A DNA stretch of 9,553 nt from an uncultured Hyphomonadaceae bacterium. Lineage in GTDB: Bacteria > Pseudomonadota > Alphaproteobacteria > Caulobacterales > Hyphomonadaceae. Within the stretch, counting starts at the first letter, position 1, and each line of letters begins with the position of its first letter. The notes under the pieces were generated by a model that made no database searches, was not told the origin of the DNA, and worked only from the letters and a program-made list of their open reading frames with translations. A program made the position numbers and the translations under genes. Location of the stretch: assembly GCA_938049795.1 (NCBI GenBank), contig CALLCD010000254.1:1-9553 (forward strand), written 5' to 3'. Below are positions 1-7,065 of this stretch, piece after piece.

Positions 1-800
1 GCGCCGTCAATTTGCGTAAATCCGGCCTGTGCCATCAGCCCCCGCACCGCCTCATCCTGATCATAGCCGATCTCGAACACAAGATGTGCCCCCGCTTTCA
101 TGCCGTGCGCCGCCAGCGAGAGGATCGTCCGATACGCCGCCAACCCATCCGGCCCGCCATCAAGCGCCTGTAGCGGATCGTAAAGCCGGACATCGCGCTC
201 CAGCGTGTCGATCACAGCGCTTTCGATATAGGGCGGATTGGAGACAATCAGATCGACCTCCCCCCAGCCGCGCCAGTTTTCCCAGCGCTCATGCAGGATC
301 TCAGCGCGCGCCTCCATCCGGTGACGTTTGACATTCTCGCGCGCCAGAGACGCCGCGTGCGGATCGCCATCAATGCCGACCCCGGCCACCCCGCCGCGTG
401 TCGCCAATATCGCAATCAGCAGACAGCCAGAGCCCGTGCCCAAATCGGCAACCGACATCCCCCGCCCGGGCGGCAACAGCTCAAGCGCCCGCTCGACCAC
501 GACCTCGCTGTCCACCCGCGGCACGAGCGCGCGCGCATCGCAAATAAAATCCAGCCCGTAAAAGCTCGCCTGCCCGCGAATATGGGCGAACGGCTCACCC
601 GCACACCGTCTTGTCTTATGGTCCTCAAGCCGCCCCAATACGTCCGCTGGCACCGGATCACGTTCGCGGGCGATCAGCATGGCCGTGTCGAGTCTTGCGG
701 CCAGCGCAACCAATAATCTGGCTTCGCGGCGCGGATTGTCTATGCCTGAAGCGGCAAGCGCTTTGGCCGTGGTTCGGGTCAGCGCAGCATACGTCACCAT
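1..800 (-). CDS. prmC: Release factor glutamine methyltransferase PrmC (HemK), 3'-truncated by window edge
   Basis: PrmC uses S-adenosylmethionine to N5-methylate the glutamine of the GGQ motif in peptide chain release factors, in the cytoplasm. The reading frame is intact for 266 codons from ATG at 800 to the window edge. An N-terminal helical domain (about residues 1-75) is followed by the family segment PRVDSE (about 97-102), the SAM-binding motif DLGTGSG (119-125), and the catalytic NPPY motif (188-191) that holds the target glutamine. The downstream family block YDPLQALDGGPDG is also present. E. coli PrmC is 277 aa, so perhaps 10-25 residues lie outside the window. The start is supported by GGAG 10 nt upstream, which overlaps the prfA stop codon, so translation is probably coupled. 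It sits 13 nt downstream of prfA, its substrate gene, an arrangement seen widely in bacteria. Confidence 0.96.
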   Translation of the reverse strand, partial: MVTYAALTRTTAKALAASGIDNPRREARLLVALAARLDTAMLIARERDPVPADVLGRLEDHKTRRCAGEPFAHIRGQASFYGLDFICDARALVPRVDSEVVVERALELLPPGRGMSVADLGTGSGCLLIAILATRGGVAGVGIDGDPHAASLARENVKRHRMEARAEILHERWENWRGWGEVDLIVSNPPYIESAVIDTLERDVRLYDPLQALDGGPDGLAAYRTILSLAAHGMKAGAHLVFEIGYDQDEAVRGLMAQAGFTQIDG

Positions 801-813
801 GACCGGCGCGCTC

Positions 814-1890
814 CTATGCCTCTTCCTCCATCGCCGCGAGCCGCCGGGCCTGATCTTCAGCCATCAGGGCCGTCACAACATCATCAAGCTTGTCGCCGGC
901 GATGATCTTGTCGAGCGAATAGAGCGTCAGATTGATGCGGTGGTCGGTGACGCGGTTTTCGGGATAATTGAACGTGCGGACTTTTTGCGAGCGGTCACCG
1001 GAGCCGACCTGACTTTTGCGCGCTTCGGCCCGTGCGCTGTCGGCTTCGTCGCGCTCTTTTTCGTAGAGCTTGATTTTGAGCTGTTCCATCGCCTTGTCGC
1101 GATTGACGTGCTGGGATTTTTCCGAGGACTGGGTGACAATGCCGGTTGGAATATGCGTAATCCGCACAGCCGAATCCGTCTTGTTGACGTGCTGGCCGCC
1201 CGAGCCGGATGCGCGATAGGTGTCAATCCGAATGTCCTGTGTGCGCACTTCGATCTGGATGTCCTTTGGCGCGGGCAGCACGGCCACGGTCGCCGCCGAG
1301 GTGTGAACGCGGCCTTGGGTTTCGGTGGACGGGACACGCTGGACCCGATGCACGCCGCTTTCCCATTTCATCCGGCCAAACGCGCCATCGCCTTCGACAT
1401 TGGCAATCAGTTCCTTATAGCCGCCCACATCGCCCTCGGTGATCGAGACAATATCGACTTTCCAGCCCTGTAGCTGGGCATAGCGCTGGTACATGCGGAA
1501 CAGATCGCCCGCAAACAGCGCCGCCTCGTCGCCGCCCGTCCCGGCACGGATTTCGAGCACGATATTGGCGCTGTCATCGGCGTCGCGCGGCAGAAGCAGC
1601 AATTGCATGTCCGCTTCAAGGGTCGGCAATTTCTCGCGCAACTCGTCCGCTTCCTCGCGCGCCAGCTCGGCCATGTCCGCGTCGTCGCCCGCGATCATGC
1701 TCTCCGCTTCGGCAAGCCCTGCGCGCGTGTTTGCCAGCTCATACGCCTTGTCGGCCACAGGCTTGAGCTCGGAATGCTCCTTGCCGAGCGCGACAATCTC
1801 GTCCGTCTCGGTCGCCACGCCCATGCGCGCTTCGACCTGTTCGAACCGGGCAATCACCTGCTGCAATCTTTGTTCTGATACATTCGCCAT
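814..1890 (-). CDS. prfA: Peptide chain release factor 1 (RF1)
   Basis: RF1 recognises UAA and UAG stop codons in the ribosomal A site and triggers peptidyl-tRNA hydrolysis. The 358-aa length matches the family (E. coli 360 aa). The N-terminal part (about 1-110) is a charged helical domain. The codon-recognition PxT tripeptide is PST at 187-189, within HRVQRVPSTETQGR; RF2 would carry SPF instead, so this is RF1. The peptidyl-transferase-centre motif GSGGQHVNKTDSAVR carries GGQ at 231-233, with Gln233 the expected PrmC target. The start ATG at 1890 gives the canonical N-terminus, but I see no good Shine-Dalgarno sequence before it; a small GCGC hairpin lies there instead. The TAG stop at 814-816 is itself an RF1 codon. 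It lies 26 nt downstream of the MAPEG gene. Confidence 0.98.
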   Translation of the reverse strand: MANVSEQRLQQVIARFEQVEARMGVATETDEIVALGKEHSELKPVADKAYELANTRAGLAEAESMIAGDDADMAELAREEADELREKLPTLEADMQLLLLPRDADDSANIVLEIRAGTGGDEAALFAGDLFRMYQRYAQLQGWKVDIVSITEGDVGGYKELIANVEGDGAFGRMKWESGVHRVQRVPSTETQGRVHTSAATVAVLPAPKDIQIEVRTQDIRIDTYRASGSGGQHVNKTDSAVRITHIPTGIVTQSSEKSQHVNRDKAMEQLKIKLYEKERDEADSARAEARKSQVGSGDRSQKVRTFNYPENRVTDHRINLTLYSLDKIIAGDKLDDVVTALMAEDQARRLAAMEEEA

Positions 1891-1894
1891 GTCA

Positions 1895-1906
1895 GCGCTT
1901 TAGCGC
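1895..1906. repeat. Short inverted repeat between MAPEG gene and prfA start
   Basis: The sequence gcgctttagcgc forms a 4-bp GCGC stem with a 4-nt loop in the transcript just before the prfA ATG, where a Shine-Dalgarno sequence would normally lie. It is too short to be a terminator and has no T-run. It might slightly affect prfA translation initiation, or be chance in GC-rich DNA. Confidence 0.3.
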
Positions 1907-1916
1907 GGTTTGACGG

Positions 1917-2342
1917 CTAAAGGAACACCCGCATGGCTTCCTTACCCACAAGGGCAAACAGAACAAGGCTCGACAAGGCAAACACGCCAAACCGCAACAG
2001 GACTTTGCCCACCACAATCTGCACCAGCGAATGCACAACCCGAAGCGCGACATAACCCCAAGCCAATGCGAGACCCGCCGCATCCATCCCGCCCGTCACC
2101 GCGATAAACAGCATCAGCGCGTAAAACACCGTCGGCTGTTCGTGTAGATGATTGTAATTGTCGGCCACAGAGCGCGTGCTGGCGGGAAGCAGGTCACCAT
2201 ATGTGCCCGGATGGCGCGCCTTGTCCGGATCAATGCCCGCTTTCTGCATGGCCGGAATACGCGTCGCATACATCCACAGCCAGATCACCGCCGTCCAGAT
2301 GATCAGCGCCAGAACGGGCTGCAAAAATTCGGTTGATGTCAT
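1917..2342 (-). CDS. MAPEG-family integral membrane protein
   Basis: This predicted membrane protein of 141 aa belongs to the MAPEG family (membrane-associated proteins in eicosanoid and glutathione metabolism, Pfam PF01124). Hydrophobic segments lie near residues 7-28, 71-83, 86-110 and 118-134. The segment DNYNHLHEQPTVFY (61-74) is the family's conserved polar loop, normally Asn..His..Glu..Pro before the second helix. WGYVALRVVHS (95-105) is another typical MAPEG stretch. The frame is open further upstream, but the ATG at 2342 is chosen because GGGAGG stands 5 nt before it and the resulting length is normal for the family. Characterised members are glutathione transferases or peroxidases, but most bacterial homologues have no known substrate, so no reaction is assigned. 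It is the first gene of a tight minus-strand series with prfA and prmC. Confidence 0.85.
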   Translation of the reverse strand: MTSTEFLQPVLALIIWTAVIWLWMYATRIPAMQKAGIDPDKARHPGTYGDLLPASTRSVADNYNHLHEQPTVFYALMLFIAVTGGMDAAGLALAWGYVALRVVHSLVQIVVGKVLLRFGVFALSSLVLFALVGKEAMRVFL

Positions 2343-2562
2343 AAGTCCCTCCCATGAGTTTTGACAGACGCATGATACGCCCCCACGGCTCAAAATCCAG
2401 CCTCCCCCAACGCCAAGACCGCACGCGAGACCCATCCCCTCTTTTGCGCGCCCCCAGCATAAAACTGCAGATATGACCGCTTGATCTGAAAATTTTGACT
2501 GGCCTTCGCGCCGCCAAGCCCTTACCGTTCTGTAATAAAGACAACCCTGCGGGAGCTAAATC
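2343..2562. other. Divergent intergenic region (220 bp)
   Basis: This spacer separates the divergent MAPEG gene (minus) and the DUF305-propeller gene (plus), so both promoters should lie here. It is AT-richer near 2461-2500 and 2526-2545 than the flanking genes. I found isolated TTGACT (2495-2500) and TAATAA (2533-2538) elements facing the plus gene, but their 32-nt spacing does not make a standard sigma-70 promoter. I see no convincing operator, riboswitch or small ORF. Both flanking ribosome binding sites are clear: GGGAGG at 2348-2353 (minus) and GGGAG at 2551-2555 (plus). Confidence 0.5.
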
Positions 2563-5088
2563 GTGACCAAACCAACCAGACCTCTTTTCCACCTGCTTCG
2601 AACCGCCTCTATGGGGGCTATCCTTGTCGGCATGGCCGGCCTCGCTGCAGCTCAAGAGACACCGATTGTCCAGCCCGGTGCGCCCGGCGAAGACGCGCGT
2701 GCCTTAAGCGCCGAGGAAGCCATCGAGATCGCAAATTCGAGCTATTCCAAAGACGATGTCGTGTTCATGCAGAATATGATCCCCCATCATAGGCAGGCCG
2801 TGGAGATGGCCGCGCTCGTCAATGAGCGGACCAATAGTGAAGAGGTCAAGGACATTGCTGGCAAGATCAACGCCTCGCAATCGGACGAGATCGAGTTCAT
2901 GCGCGGTTGGCTGACCGATCGCGGCGAGACCGCACCGGGCGCAGGCGAGGGACATGGTGCACATGGTGGTCACGGGGGACATGGCGGTCATGGGGGTCAT
3001 GGGGGCCTTAGCGAAGAGATGATGCTCAATATGGGCATGGCGTCCGCCGACCAGATGGCCGCGCTCGCCGCCGCCACCGGCACCGAGTTCGACCGGCAAT
3101 TCCTGACCCTCATGATCCGCCACCATGAGGGCGCGATTACTATGGTCAATGATCTACAGCTTCTGCCTGGGTCAGCCTATGATCCGGTCCTGTTCGATTT
3201 CACCAATGACATTCTCAACGACCAGACCACCGAGATCGAGCGTATGAATGTGCTCTTGTCGGAGCTCTCCGATGATGCGCGCGTCGGGCTTGCGGCGGGT
3301 TTTGATACCGCTGGCGAAGCGATCTCCAACCTGACCAAAGTGGCCTCCCTGCCCATGCCATCAGGCTTCTTCGACCCGGCAAACCCTGCCGGCCTGCCCC
3401 CGATCATCACCCCTGATGAGGACGAGGCCGAAACAGACAACTCTGAGGCGGACGCAACCGAGACGCCGGACCGCTCCGGCGAGGACGAGCAAAGCAATGA
3501 AGGCACCCAATGGGGCGAGCGGTCGCCGCTATTGAGCTTCTCGAACACGGACATGGCCTTTTCCGAAGACGTGCTCGTGACCGGCAATTATCACGGCTTC
3601 AACATTTACAAGCTTGATGATGAGGGCATGCCAAACCTGTTCAGCTCGATTGTCTGCCCGGGCGGACAGGGTGATGTGTCGATTGTTGGCGATCTGTTGA
3701 TTATGTCCGTCGAGCAGACGCGCGGACGGGTCGATTGTGGCCGCGAAGGCATTGCCGAAGATGTCAGCGCCGAGCGGTTTCGCGGCATCCGTATTTTCGA
3801 CATTTCCAATCTCGCCGCCCCCCGTCAGGTCGGCCAAGTGCAAACCTGTCGCGGCTCGCACACACATTCGGTCGTCTCGGGTCCGGATGCGGATGGCAAT
3901 ATCATCGTCTATAATTCCGGCACAGCCATTGTGCGCGACGAGGCCGAACTTGACGGCTGCATTGGCGAAATTCCGGGCGACAATCGCACCGCCCTCTTCC
4001 GCATCGACGTGATCGAGATTCCGGTCTCCGACCCATCCAAGGCGCGCATTGTCGATAGTCCGACCGTGTTTGCCGATGATGAAACCGGACAGATTGCCGG
4101 TCTCTGGAAGGGCGGCGATCATGGTGACGATACGCAGTATACGTCGCAAACCAATCAGTGCCATGACATTACCGTCTTCCCCGAAGCCAATCTGGCCGCA
4201 GGGGCGTGTTCGGGCAATGGCATTATTTTCGACATTTCCGATCCGCGCAAACCGACCCGGCTTGATGCGGTGATCGACACCGGCTTTGCCTATTGGCACT
4301 CGGCCACGTTTAACAATGACGGCACCAAAGTTCTGTTTACGGACGAATGGGGCGGCGGCGGCCGTCCGCGTTGCCGCGCTTATGATCCGAAAGACTGGGG
4401 CGCGGATGCGATCTACAATATCGTAGACGGTAAGCTTGAGTTCCAAGGCTATTACAAACTCCCTGCGCCGCAATCGGACCAGGAAAACTGCGTCGCCCAT
4501 AATGGCTCGATTGTTCCGGTGCCGGGCCGTGATGTGTTCGCGCAAGCCTGGTATCAGGGCGGACTGTCCGTCATCGACTTTACCGATGCGACCGACATTA
4601 CCGAGATCGCCTATTTCGACCGTGGCCCAATCCACGAAGAGCGCATGGTGCTTGGCGGGTACTGGTCAACCTATTGGTATAATGGCAAAATCTACGGCAC
4701 CGAGATCGCGCGTGGGCTCGACGTGTTCGCGCTGACACCAAGCGAGCATCTCACCGAGAACGAGATCGCCGCCGCCGCGCTCGCCGATCAGGGCGCCCTG
4801 TTCAACCCGCAGCAACAGTTCGCCGTCACATGGCCCGCTGTGCCGGCGGTCGCCCGCGCCTATATTGACCAGCTTAACCGCGCCGATAGCCTGTCGGGCC
4901 GCAACAATCGCCGCTTGAACCGTGCGCTTAACCGTGCCGATGCGCGGCTTGCCGAAGGCCGTAAAGATGCCCGCTTGGCCGAACAGCTTGAAGGCCTCGC
5001 CACCCGTCTCGGTACGGACGGATCTGAAGCTGCACGCAAAGCCGCTCTTGCCAGTGTGCTGACGGACATCGCCGCGAAATTGCGTTAG
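2563..5088 (+). CDS. Exported DUF305 / LVIVD-like beta-propeller fusion protein
   Basis: Probable periplasmic protein of 841 aa; its function is not established. A GTG start is chosen because GGGAG lies 7 nt upstream and it yields a full Sec signal peptide: basic n-region, hydrophobic core (about 17-29), likely cleavage after Ala30 in LAAA-QE. A DUF305 domain spans about 65-235, with two His-His motifs, MIPHHRQAVEM (72-82) and MIRHHEGAITM (184-194). Between them is a Gly/His loop (131-148) with six histidines. An acidic linker (284-312) leads to a propeller-like domain (about 320-730) with recurring strands GFNIYKL, GIRIFDIS, GIIFDIS, GLSVIDF and GLDVFAL, typical of LVIVD repeats (PF08309). 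The tail (765-841) is an Arg/Ala/Leu-rich predicted helix. Some DUF305 proteins, such as cyanobacterial CopM, bind copper, so metal binding is plausible but inferred. The gene is monocistronic with its own terminator. Confidence 0.88.
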   Translation: MTKPTRPLFHLLRTASMGAILVGMAGLAAAQETPIVQPGAPGEDARALSAEEAIEIANSSYSKDDVVFMQNMIPHHRQAVEMAALVNERTNSEEVKDIAGKINASQSDEIEFMRGWLTDRGETAPGAGEGHGAHGGHGGHGGHGGHGGLSEEMMLNMGMASADQMAALAAATGTEFDRQFLTLMIRHHEGAITMVNDLQLLPGSAYDPVLFDFTNDILNDQTTEIERMNVLLSELSDDARVGLAAGFDTAGEAISNLTKVASLPMPSGFFDPANPAGLPPIITPDEDEAETDNSEADATETPDRSGEDEQSNEGTQWGERSPLLSFSNTDMAFSEDVLVTGNYHGFNIYKLDDEGMPNLFSSIVCPGGQGDVSIVGDLLIMSVEQTRGRVDCGREGIAEDVSAERFRGIRIFDISNLAAPRQVGQVQTCRGSHTHSVVSGPDADGNIIVYNSGTAIVRDEAELDGCIGEIPGDNRTALFRIDVIEIPVSDPSKARIVDSPTVFADDETGQIAGLWKGGDHGDDTQYTSQTNQCHDITVFPEANLAAGACSGNGIIFDISDPRKPTRLDAVIDTGFAYWHSATFNNDGTKVLFTDEWGGGGRPRCRAYDPKDWGADAIYNIVDGKLEFQGYYKLPAPQSDQENCVAHNGSIVPVPGRDVFAQAWYQGGLSVIDFTDATDITEIAYFDRGPIHEERMVLGGYWSTYWYNGKIYGTEIARGLDVFALTPSEHLTENEIAAAALADQGALFNPQQQFAVTWPAVPAVARAYIDQLNRADSLSGRNNRRLNRALNRADARLAEGRKDARLAEQLEGLATRLGTDGSEAARKAALASVLTDIAAKLR
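2953..3006 (+). repeat. Gly-Gly-His tandem codon repeat within DUF305
   Basis: Six degenerate 9-base units encode HGA HGG HGG HGG HGG HGG, giving histidines at residues 131, 134, 137, 140, 143 and 146. Histidine codons alternate CAT and CAC and glycine codons vary, so the periodicity is partly blurred at the DNA level. The repeat lies between the two His-His halves of the DUF305 domain and is a likely metal-binding loop. Confidence 0.85.
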
Positions 5089-5127
5089 GCCCCAATCGGG
5101 CAAACCGCAAAAAGTCGAGGGAGGGGG

Positions 5128-5160
5128 AAAGGGAGCACTGTCACGGTGCTCCCTTTTTTT
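5128..5160 (+). terminator. Rho-independent terminator after the DUF305-propeller gene
   Basis: An 8-bp perfect stem, gggagcac (5131-5138) with gtgctccc (5146-5153), encloses a 7-nt loop and is followed by seven T residues (5154-5160). Flanking AAA/TTT can lengthen the stem to 11 bp. It starts about 40 nt after the stop codon. On the opposite strand the hairpin has only a three-T tail, so it would terminate the converging minus-strand gene less well. Confidence 0.93.
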
Positions 5161-5163
5161 GCG

Positions 5164-5661
5164 CTATTCTCCAAGCACATCCACCGATGGCAAGCGCTCA
5201 TAGGCAAAGATCCCCAGCAACAGCCCGGGCACTTCAAGCGCCACCGTCACGGCAATCTCCACAAGGAGCAATCCGTGCAGCACGCGTGTTGCGAGCCAGT
5301 CCTGTGGCAAATACAAATGCACAAAAGCAAAGACCGCCGCCGTCGCTGCAAATCCGCCAAGCGCCATCGTAACAAACTGCGCGCGGGAATGGGTCTTAAT
5401 GTCAAACCCGAACAGATAGACGCTGACCAATTTGCGCGGTGCCCGCAGCTTCGAGCCCGCCATCCATGCTGCCAATACGTGCCCCCATTCATGCGCAAGC
5501 CAGGCACATACCCCGCCCGCAAGCCCAAGCGCCACGCCGGTCGCATTCGCCACCATGCCCTCGCCCACACTTAGCCGCGCAAACGCCATCCAACCGACCA
5601 GCGTGCCGAGCAGCAAAGCCAGATCACGCACCGCAAACCTCTTAAACGCCGCCTTCCCCAT
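5164..5661 (-). CDS. Small membrane protein with HEWGH (M50-like) zinc motif
   Basis: A 165-aa hydrophobic protein with about four membrane segments (near residues 12-30, 36-67, 95-117 and 128-153). The second contains HEWGH (57-61), matching the HExxH zinc site of metallopeptidases. A HExxH inside a membrane helix is characteristic of the M50 (site-2 protease) group and of DUF3267-like proteins. I do not see the NxxPxxxxDG motif that supplies the third zinc ligand in classical M50 enzymes, so activity is uncertain. The frame is open to 5733, but ATG at 5661 is preferred: GAGGA lies about 8 nt upstream and it avoids overlap with the preceding gene. It begins 4 nt after the stop of the CE15-like hydrolase gene, so the two are probably translationally coupled. 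Substrate unknown. Confidence 0.75.
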   Translation of the reverse strand: MGKAAFKRFAVRDLALLLGTLVGWMAFARLSVGEGMVANATGVALGLAGGVCAWLAHEWGHVLAAWMAGSKLRAPRKLVSVYLFGFDIKTHSRAQFVTMALGGFAATAAVFAFVHLYLPQDWLATRVLHGLLLVEIAVTVALEVPGLLLGIFAYERLPSVDVLGE

Positions 5662-5665
5662 ATCG

Positions 5666-6952
5666 TCAGTCCTCTGCAAAACTTGTCTCCAGAAAAGCGA
5701 GAAACGCGTCCACATCCGCGCGCACAATCCCATGTCCGCCGGGCCGCATATGATAGGCGATGCCCGCGTCCGGATTAAAAGCCTTCATCCCCGCCTGCGC
5801 AAGTCCGGCCTCGCCATAAAGCGTCCAAGCCTTGCTTGCCCCTTCGGCCGCACGATAGGCCCCGTTCGGATCAGACCAGACATCGCGACGCCCATTGCCG
5901 AGGAAAACACGGCGCGGCGCAATCAGCGCAAGCAAAGCATGCTGGTCCACAGGTAACGCATCAGTATCATCCGTAAACTGCGCAAATTCGGGCGTAAACC
6001 AGTGCGGATAACCGCCACCAAAACTGTGCCCGTTGACGATATGGTCCACCGTCTCGCCCGGCTTGTCGCGCGAGAGCGACGCACCCGCCGTGCCCGACTG
6101 ATGCGCGATGACCGCTGTGATCCGGCTGTCCCACGCCCCGGCCACGAGCGCTGATTTTCCATGTCGGGAATGTCCGATTACGGCGATTTTGTTTGTGTTG
6201 AGCCTGTCATCATTTTCCAACACATCAATCGCCGCAAAATACCCCGCCGCCCATGCGGCCACTGCGCCTGTCGGCTGGCGCCCATCCGCACCGGCGGGAA
6301 AGCCCGACAGATCCTCCCGCCCCGCCTCGGGGTTATCAATCACAAGCTCGGCGGCAAAAAAGTTTGCATAAGCATAGCCGCGCTCAAGATAGTCCGCCAC
6401 GGGTGCCTTGTTGATATATTCGCCGAAAATAAAGGTGAACGCCGCACCCAGCGCCGAGCGGTTCTCCGCCATCCCGCATGAGCCGCCCTGCATCGGCATG
6501 GCCAGATCCGCAAATTCGAACACGCCCATATTGTCGCAAAAAGTCTGCCCGATGATCAGTGGCGCAGGGCCCAGCGGTACTTTCGGTGTGGCCAGTGCCA
6601 GCGTAAACTGCACCGTCTGGTCGCCCTCGCCCAGCTCGACCAGAACTTCCTCCAGCACGCCGCGCCCGCCAAGATAACGCTCATCGACCACACGGCGCGA
6701 GACCACCCGCGAGGCAATGCCAACCGGCACAGGGCCGTACACCGCCTCTTCCAGCTGCGCCTTCAACGCGGGCACTTGGCGCGCCTGCCAATCCTCGGCC
6801 GAATTTAGCTCCAGCGCCGGTCGCGCCGCCGGCTTATTGCCGGTCTCGAGGCTCGCATAGTTCAGCCCAAGCTGCGTGCAACTCGTCGCCACAATCGCGA
6901 CCACACCAAACAGCGGCAACATGAAGATGAATTTGAGCGTTTTCCAAATCAT
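5666..6952 (-). CDS. CE15-like alpha/beta-hydrolase (glucuronoyl esterase family-like), possibly lipid-anchored
   Basis: A 428-aa exported alpha/beta-hydrolase. The N-terminus is a basic/hydrophobic signal followed by VATSC; Cys25 may be lipidated, although Ala at -3 is a weak lipobox residue, so a membrane anchor is also possible. The nucleophile elbow GHSRHGKSA places Ser at 262, matching the GxSRxGK motif of CE15 glucuronoyl esterases. Further family blocks are SGTAGASLSR (286-295), YPHWF (315-319), LPVDQHALLALIAPRRVF (333-350) and RPGGHG with His407. CE15 enzymes cleave ester links between 4-O-methyl-glucuronic acid and lignin, but many bacterial relatives are uncharacterised, so the substrate is open. 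The position usually occupied by catalytic Glu is Gln285; Asp357 may serve as the acid. No strong Shine-Dalgarno precedes ATG 6952; Met11 is a less likely start. It is coupled to the HEWGH membrane protein downstream. Confidence 0.85.
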   Translation of the reverse strand: MIWKTLKFIFMLPLFGVVAIVATSCTQLGLNYASLETGNKPAARPALELNSAEDWQARQVPALKAQLEEAVYGPVPVGIASRVVSRRVVDERYLGGRGVLEEVLVELGEGDQTVQFTLALATPKVPLGPAPLIIGQTFCDNMGVFEFADLAMPMQGGSCGMAENRSALGAAFTFIFGEYINKAPVADYLERGYAYANFFAAELVIDNPEAGREDLSGFPAGADGRQPTGAVAAWAAGYFAAIDVLENDDRLNTNKIAVIGHSRHGKSALVAGAWDSRITAVIAHQSGTAGASLSRDKPGETVDHIVNGHSFGGGYPHWFTPEFAQFTDDTDALPVDQHALLALIAPRRVFLGNGRRDVWSDPNGAYRAAEGASKAWTLYGEAGLAQAGMKAFNPDAGIAYHMRPGGHGIVRADVDAFLAFLETSFAED

Positions 6953-7050
6953 CCCGCCGATCTACCCCAAGCCGAAACACTTGTCTTGAGACCTCACGAA
7001 GAAATGTGGAGGAGCAAATCAACCCCGCCCATAAAGGCCCACGTCAGCGC

Positions 7051-7065
7051 GCGGATCTGATCCGC
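7051..7065. repeat. Perfect 7-bp inverted repeat upstream of the CE15-like gene
   Basis: gcggatc-t-gatccgc is a perfect palindrome with a single central base, in the 133-bp spacer between the SMP-30-like gene and the CE15-like gene, about 100 nt before the latter's start. A TTGACA hexamer on the minus strand (7068-7073) lies immediately upstream of it in the direction of transcription. This layout could be an operator beside a promoter, but no matching -10 box is visible at 17 nt. It has no T-run, so it is not an intrinsic terminator. Confidence 0.4.

Noticed and set aside
679..1473. 264-aa plus-strand reading frame opposite prfA and the start of prmC
   Set aside because: It lies antisense to strongly identified prfA and has no recognisable domains; long antisense frames are expected in GC-rich genes.
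2343..2435. Upstream extension of the MAPEG gene to a 172-aa form
   Set aside because: The extra residues do not resemble the family N-terminus, and the internal ATG at 2342 has a strong ribosome binding site.
2495..2538. TTGACT and TAATAA as a sigma-70 promoter for the DUF305-propeller gene
   Set aside because: The 32-nt spacing is far outside the 16-18 nt range.
2953..3006. Tandem repeat considered as a CRISPR-like or minisatellite element
   Set aside because: The 9-base units are in frame and encode Gly-Gly-His inside a DUF305 protein, which explains the pattern.
3529..4635. 368-aa minus-strand reading frame opposite the propeller gene
   Set aside because: It is antisense to a gene with clear signal peptide, domains and terminator. 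Its composition mirrors the complementary codons and shows no family motif.
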